DNA from: Nemertoderma westbladi
Taxonomy: Eukaryota > Xenacoelomorpha > Nemertodermatida > Nemertodermatidae
Direction of reading: 5' to 3'
Length of the DNA stretch: 57,966 nucleotides
Assembly (NCBI GenBank): GCA_032718475.1
Contig: JAUCBJ010005161.1
Location: forward strand, 1 to 57,966
Shown here: one piece after another, positions 54,079-57,966 of the stretch
Position numbering within the stretch: position 1 is the first letter of the stretch
Layout: the number at the start of each line of letters is the position of its first letter
Made by a program: the position numbers and the translations under genes
The notes under the pieces: generated by a model
What the model was told of the DNA's origin: nothing
Database searches by the model: none
Seen by the model: the letters and a program-made list of their open reading frames with translations, nothing else

Positions 54079-54401
54079 GTAGGAGCACCACCCCTGTAGG
54101 AGCACCACCCCTGTAGTAGCACCACCCCTGTAGGAGCACCACCCCAGTAGGAGCACCTCCCCTGTATGAGCACCACCCCTGTAGGAGCACCACCCCTGTA
54201 GGAGCACCACCCCTGTAGTAGCACCACCCCTGTAGGAGCACCTCCCCTGTATGAGCACCACCCCTGTAGGAGCACCACCCCTGTAGGAGCACCACCCCTG
54301 TAGTAGCACCACCCCTGTAGGAGCACCTCCCCTGTATGAGCACCTCCCCTGTATGAGCACCACCCCTGTAGGAGCACCACCCCTGTAGGAACACCACCCT
54401 T
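54079..54401 (+). repeat. 17-bp tandem array, 19 copies, with 85-bp higher order
   Basis: Unit GTAGGAGCACCACCCCT with variants GTAGTAGCACC, GTATGAGCACC and CACCTCCCCT. The order of variants repeats about every five units. The long minus-strand frames here (up to 178 codons) follow from a stop-free 51-bp multiple and are not taken as genes. Confidence 0.97.
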
Positions 54402-55009
54402 AACTCGATGGAAAATTTTCCATCCTGAACAAGGCCCTGTGAAATAAGTTAACACGTTTGTGTATGAAGTTGATTTCTTTAAGAAAGTTATTTAGATATT
54501 GTGCTAAATATAATTTAGGACCCATTATAATATTTTGTATGACAAAATTTACGAACAATTGATTATATTTTGGAAAGTAAAAGTTAAACATTACGTAATG
54601 TTACCGTGCCGTGTGTAGTGTACCCCCCCCCCCCCCCCCCCCCCCCTAAAAAATTATACAAATCTTTATCATATTGTTTGAAATTTAAATACAACTAGTT
54701 CAACTCAACGTGGATGTTTGTTTCCATTAATCCAGATTTATCGATTTTGTTTTTAAATTTTATATAACCGTTTTAAAAAAGTTTATTTTTATTTTGCAAA
54801 ATTACGATACTTCTTGCAATCTTTGAATGCCTATATCTCAACTGTTTCTCAACGAAATTCAGATATTTTTATATATTTCCAATCCTTGTTACGCACAAGC
54901 TTTCTATTGATATGAAAAATTATGACTATCGGAAATCGAAATTTCCGGTTTCATGTTAAAAACGACGGTAAGTTGAACTAGTTGTTTCCATTGGAGGTGT
55001 TCCATTAGT
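54402..55009. other. Non-coding with C24 run
   Basis: AT-rich, no gene. An uninterrupted C24 run lies at 54623-54646, the longest in the window. Confidence 0.55.
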
Positions 55010-55312
55010 CTCCCCTGGTTTGACACTTGAACGGAATGAAAATAAAACGAAAGCGAAACATTGCTTTCGCCGTGAGGACAAGCCAGTGCATAATCTCGTA
55101 CTTTGGCAGCCTCATGGAGTGAATAAGCATGGTGGACAGCCCATGACTTTCTTGAGACGCATCTTAAAGGACACTGGCCTTGAAGATGCGGACGATCTAG
55201 CAAATGTCATGGGTGATAGGGAGTTGTGGCGGTGCAATTTTGTCGATAAGCCGGCTCAGGAATCTTAATAATGCAGCTGGATTGCAGCATTCCGATCATT
55301 GTAGTAGTTGTG
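55010..55312 (+). mobile_element. 5'-truncated LINE copy, 3' end only
   Basis: Encodes HCFRREDKPVHNLVLW and continues to NFVDKPAQES with about 95 percent identity over ~70 residues to the C-terminus of the LINE at 35039-38030. It then matches that LINE's 3' UTR up to CCGATC and the TAGTAGT-like tail. Homology fades upstream of about 55010, so it is a short 5'-truncated insertion of the same family in the opposite orientation. Confidence 0.88.
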
Positions 55313-56194
55313 CTTCAAATTTCAAGTTTCAAATTTCTATAAATATTTGTGGGTGGGGGGGGGGGGGGGGGGGGGGCAGTACGTGTCTTCAGAAAATTAC
55401 TCTATATTACGGGTAATGGATTATATATTATTATATTGTTATTGTATATTTTTCATGAGAATAATATTATATACCGGGGTACTGTTTTTCACTGGAATGT
55501 ATAATCTCGGCCTTTGAAAATTAAATCTTATTTTTATTAGATCTTTTTTTGCCTTCATTATAAATAATTGTCATAAACATTGGATTGGTATAACCCGGGA
55601 ATTTTATAATAAAATACCTACGTTATGCTATGCTATACTGTAGTAGCAGTGTAGTGTAACTAAATCTTATATATCTGAGCCAGGATCGTTAAAAACAGGG
55701 ATGGTCTTTGTTTGTTGATAACGCCACATTATAGCGGGAAATTTAAATTATCCAAAGAGCAAACCGGCTTTAACGACTCGCTTTAAGTTTTAGGGCATAC
55801 AGTAGGCCATCAGTCTGTCAGTATCAGTTGGCTGGCTGCACGCACAGATCATGTCTTCGTTCTACAGTAGTAGAAGTTTACTGCAACTGCAACTGTAGGC
55901 TACCGGTACTTTTTTTTATAAACATTCTGACATTGTAGTAAAAAATGAGAAGAGTGAATGAGAAGTAGGGCTGCAAGGCTACATTACATTATCGGAAGAA
56001 GATCGATTTATTGGTTAATCAAAGCATCCATATCGCATCACTTATTTAATATGGCCTAGGGGATAACAGGAAATGCAAAATTTTAAGGTAGAATGTGAAA
56101 CTGAAAAGGGGGTGTCTCCGAAAGTAATGTGAAACACACTGTAAGGTGACCAAAGGAATAGGCCCTAGTATTTGCCTATTAGTAATAACATGAA
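55313..56194. other. Upstream region of the CARD-RING gene
   Basis: No gene. G22 run at 55355-55376. An ATGAAATGA at 56190-56198 is a two-codon upstream frame whose stop overlaps the main start codon. Confidence 0.5.
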
Positions 56195-57032
56195 ATGAAA
56201 TCTTCTGCTGATCTGGGGAGAACGGACTTGAAAGGTGGGGCGCATCGGTCTACTGTCGAAGTCGATTCGCCCCAAGTCAATAACCCCCAAAAATCTGGGG
56301 CGATAGGAACTGGGGCAGGGGCGACTATTAGGTCGAGCAGCGATTCGACCCAAGTCAATAACCCCCAAAAATCTGGGGCGATAGGAACTGGGGCAGGGGC
56401 GACTAGTATTTGGTCGAGCAGCGATTCGCCCAAAGTCAATAACCCCCAAAAATCTGGGGCGATAGGAACTGGGGCAGGGGCGACTAGTATTTGGTCGAGC
56501 AGCGATTCGCCCAAAGTCAATAACCCCCAAAAATCTGGGGCGATAGGAACTGGGGCAGGGGCGACTATTAGGGCGAGCGGCGAATTGACCCACACCACTA
56601 CTATTAAGGTTGATTCGGATGCTGACAGCTGGGAATGCTCGGCCTGCACCTTTAAGAACCACCCGTCGCTTGTTCGTTGTGAGTTGTGCGAATACCCTCG
56701 GCAGCCGGAGGTGACCCATGAAATGTTGGAGAGGGAAGGAAAGGGGAGTTTAACACTGGATGAGAACCGCCCTCAGATTGACGCAGCAGCATCAGACCAA
56801 CTTGTAACCCATGGTTCTGAGCCTATTGTGTGCTCCATATGCCTTAAGAAGGCTGAATCAAAGAACTCTGTAGGGCTCATAATCCTTGAGAATTGTTTGC
56901 ACAACTTATGTCGTGATTGTCTAGTTAAACACAATATTCGTAATAGCATCAACAATTCTAAATGTCCGCTGTGCGATAAATATCTTAGTTTCAAGGATGA
57001 ATATGCGCTGATTAACGATCCTGAATTTCCAA
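56195..57032 (+). CDS. NZF-RING-CARD protein, exon 1
   Basis: Probable ubiquitin ligase of innate-immune or cell-death signalling. Residues 1-279 plus one base, ending at donor CCAA/GTAAGT. Residues about 24-130 are four 26-27-residue repeats of the VNNPQKSGAIGTGAGAT type. An NZF (RanBP2-type) zinc finger follows: W146, C148-x2-C151-x10-C162-x2-C165, with the ubiquitin-contacting T152-F153. Then a complete C3HC4 RING: C213, C216, C234, H236, C239, C242, C257, C260. Its CLHNLCRDCL...IRNS segment most resembles RING1 of HOIL-1 (RBCK1), a LUBAC subunit that also has an NZF. The ATG at 56195 is the first long-frame start. Gene continues at 57690. Confidence 0.88.
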
Positions 57033-57689
57033 GTAAGTTTGCTTCCTTGTTAATTTACAGAATTTAATTGTGGGGTGAGCGTGAGCCTCGAAGTTGGCGG
57101 AGCCTTAGCGAACTGACACTGTTAGCAGAACGTGGGTAAATAATGGCAAATAGGCCTAGTTGTATATTATTGTAAACACTAAACAAAAAAATTTTAACCG
57201 AAAACTTTTGTAGAGCTCACCTCCATAATTCGTAAAAAATGGGTTTCAGACATAGTAGACTAGTAGCATTTTAACCGCAAACCTTGTTTCATTTAATGGT
57301 CGCAAGAGGGAGACTGGAAATTAGACATTTTTCGAAAAAACAAATGTTTGGCCATATTTTAACAGACCAGACTCGCAGACTGTATAAAATCAAAATATTT
57401 TAATATCAGTAGAAATTGTAGACATTTAAAAAAAAGTGTTCTGGGGGGATGTTACTCTGGCCTTAATAATATGAGTAAAAGTTGATACTTTCAGACACCA
57501 GTTCACGTAAGATATAATTCTTCATACTGTACATGTATATAATACTTGGTATTGTTCGTGTGCCTGGATGGGCAAAAATACGAGCAGTATAATGCTGAAG
57601 TCATACTTAGAACAATTAAATTGTCAGTAGAGTGAGATAACTTTATTATTATTACAGTATTATAATTATTTATTTATTTATTTTTACAG
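57033..57689 (+). other. Intron of the NZF-RING-CARD gene
   Basis: 657 bp, GTAAGT at 57033 and a good 3' site TTTATTTTTACAG at 57677-57689. Splicing keeps the frame (phase 1, A/GG = Arg). It contains at 57075-57160 a poly-G-free copy of the repeat at 9941-10040. Confidence 0.85.
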
Positions 57690-57966
57690 GGCAGAATACA
57701 ATGTTTACTACGAAGTATGCAGAAATATTAACAAAACATAAGTATATGTTAGTGGTGAATATGGAGGTTGATAATTTACTTCCGTTATTGCAGTCTAGAT
57801 TTGTAATAAACAGTTATATGGTAGAAGAAATACACTCCCAAATAACATCCTTGGAAAGGAATGACAAACTAATAGAGATTCTTAAGAGGAGACCTGTTAA
57901 AGATTTCTTTATATTCTGCGATTGTCTGAGGGAAACTAACCAAGGATATCTTGCGGACCAAATAAT
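57690..57966 (+). CDS. NZF-RING-CARD protein, exon 2 (partial)
   Basis: Continues the exon-1 frame for 91 more codons and runs off the window, so the C-terminus and any further domain are missing. The sequence has the helix pattern of a CARD: KHKYMLVVNMEVDNLLPLL, SYMVEEIHSQ, KLIEILKRRPVKDFFIFCDC and LRETNQGYLADQI. The last parts closely follow the CARD consensus of paired helices ending in F-x-x-F-C...L. A CARD would allow recruitment to CARD adaptors or filaments. It is odd that the CARD follows, rather than precedes, the RING; cIAP1/2 have CARD then RING. Confidence 0.85.

Noticed and set aside
53919-54455. 178-codon and shorter minus-strand frames over the 17-bp array
   Set aside because: Three 17-bp units make a stop-free 51-bp period; the frames are pure repeat.
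56165-56719. Minus-strand frames of 184 and 156 codons opposite the CARD-RING repeats
   Set aside because: They are antisense shadows of the in-frame repeats of the supported gene.
1-57966. tRNA, rRNA or snRNA genes
   Set aside because: I looked for TTCRANNC boxes with plausible cloverleafs and for rRNA core words and found none convincing; a covariance-model search would be needed to exclude diverged ones.

Overview
This is nuclear DNA from an animal. It is AT-rich and repeat-dense, with long untranslated stretches, GT-AG introns, polo-like kinases, a mitochondrial RNA polymerase and a CARD-containing RING protein. CARD domains, Helentron-like elements, a Crypton-like recombinase and frequent words such as TAGGCCTA and ACCGGT suggest a non-insect invertebrate, perhaps a marine deuterostome or lophotrochozoan. 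I cannot assign a phylum.

Host genes. Three conserved proteins are each encoded by one uninterrupted reading frame: PLK1 (7433-9403, +), PLK4 (20144-22570, +) and mitochondrial RNA polymerase POLRMT (26704-30192, -). At the right edge a spliced gene (56195-57032 joined to 57690-57966, +, running off the window) encodes in-frame repeats, an NZF ubiquitin-binding zinc finger, a HOIL-1-like C3HC4 RING and a CARD. This is the most interesting coding find. Weaker coding evidence: a frame-broken leucine-rich-repeat-like gene (11291-12308, +), a 117-codon frame (19346-19699, -), and acidic repeat-bearing frames at 31911-32726 and 32843-33103 (+).

Mobile DNA. A tyrosine-recombinase (Crypton-like) gene at 33871-38575 is split by an APE-type LINE (35039-38030, -). 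The LINE is flanked by a perfect 12-bp target-site duplication, and the recombinase reading frame resumes across it. A second, 5'-truncated LINE copy is at about 55010-55312. Two elements flanked by TA (3949-5822, 15762-17940), a hAT-like element with an 8-bp duplication (25677-26601), a 183-bp MITE (14305-14487) and several near-perfect fold-back repeats (notably 42186-42555) are visible. A 6.9-kb structure with 556-bp inverted arms (46325-53210) holds two Helentron-like non-autonomous elements (47664-48929, 51765-53016). Each carries seven X-box-like palindromes spaced about 150 bp. The second sits in the right arm, and the intact left arm gives its empty site, showing insertion without target-site duplication.

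Tandem arrays and low complexity. There is a 1519-bp tandem duplication at the left edge and two inversely oriented arrays of one 20-22-bp unit upstream of PLK1. A 2.4-kb array of mixed 22/24-bp units lies downstream of PLK4. Other arrays are a GTAGGY array, a 30-bp acidic-coding array, a 17-bp array with higher-order structure, and thirteen poly-G/poly-C runs of 12-24 bases.
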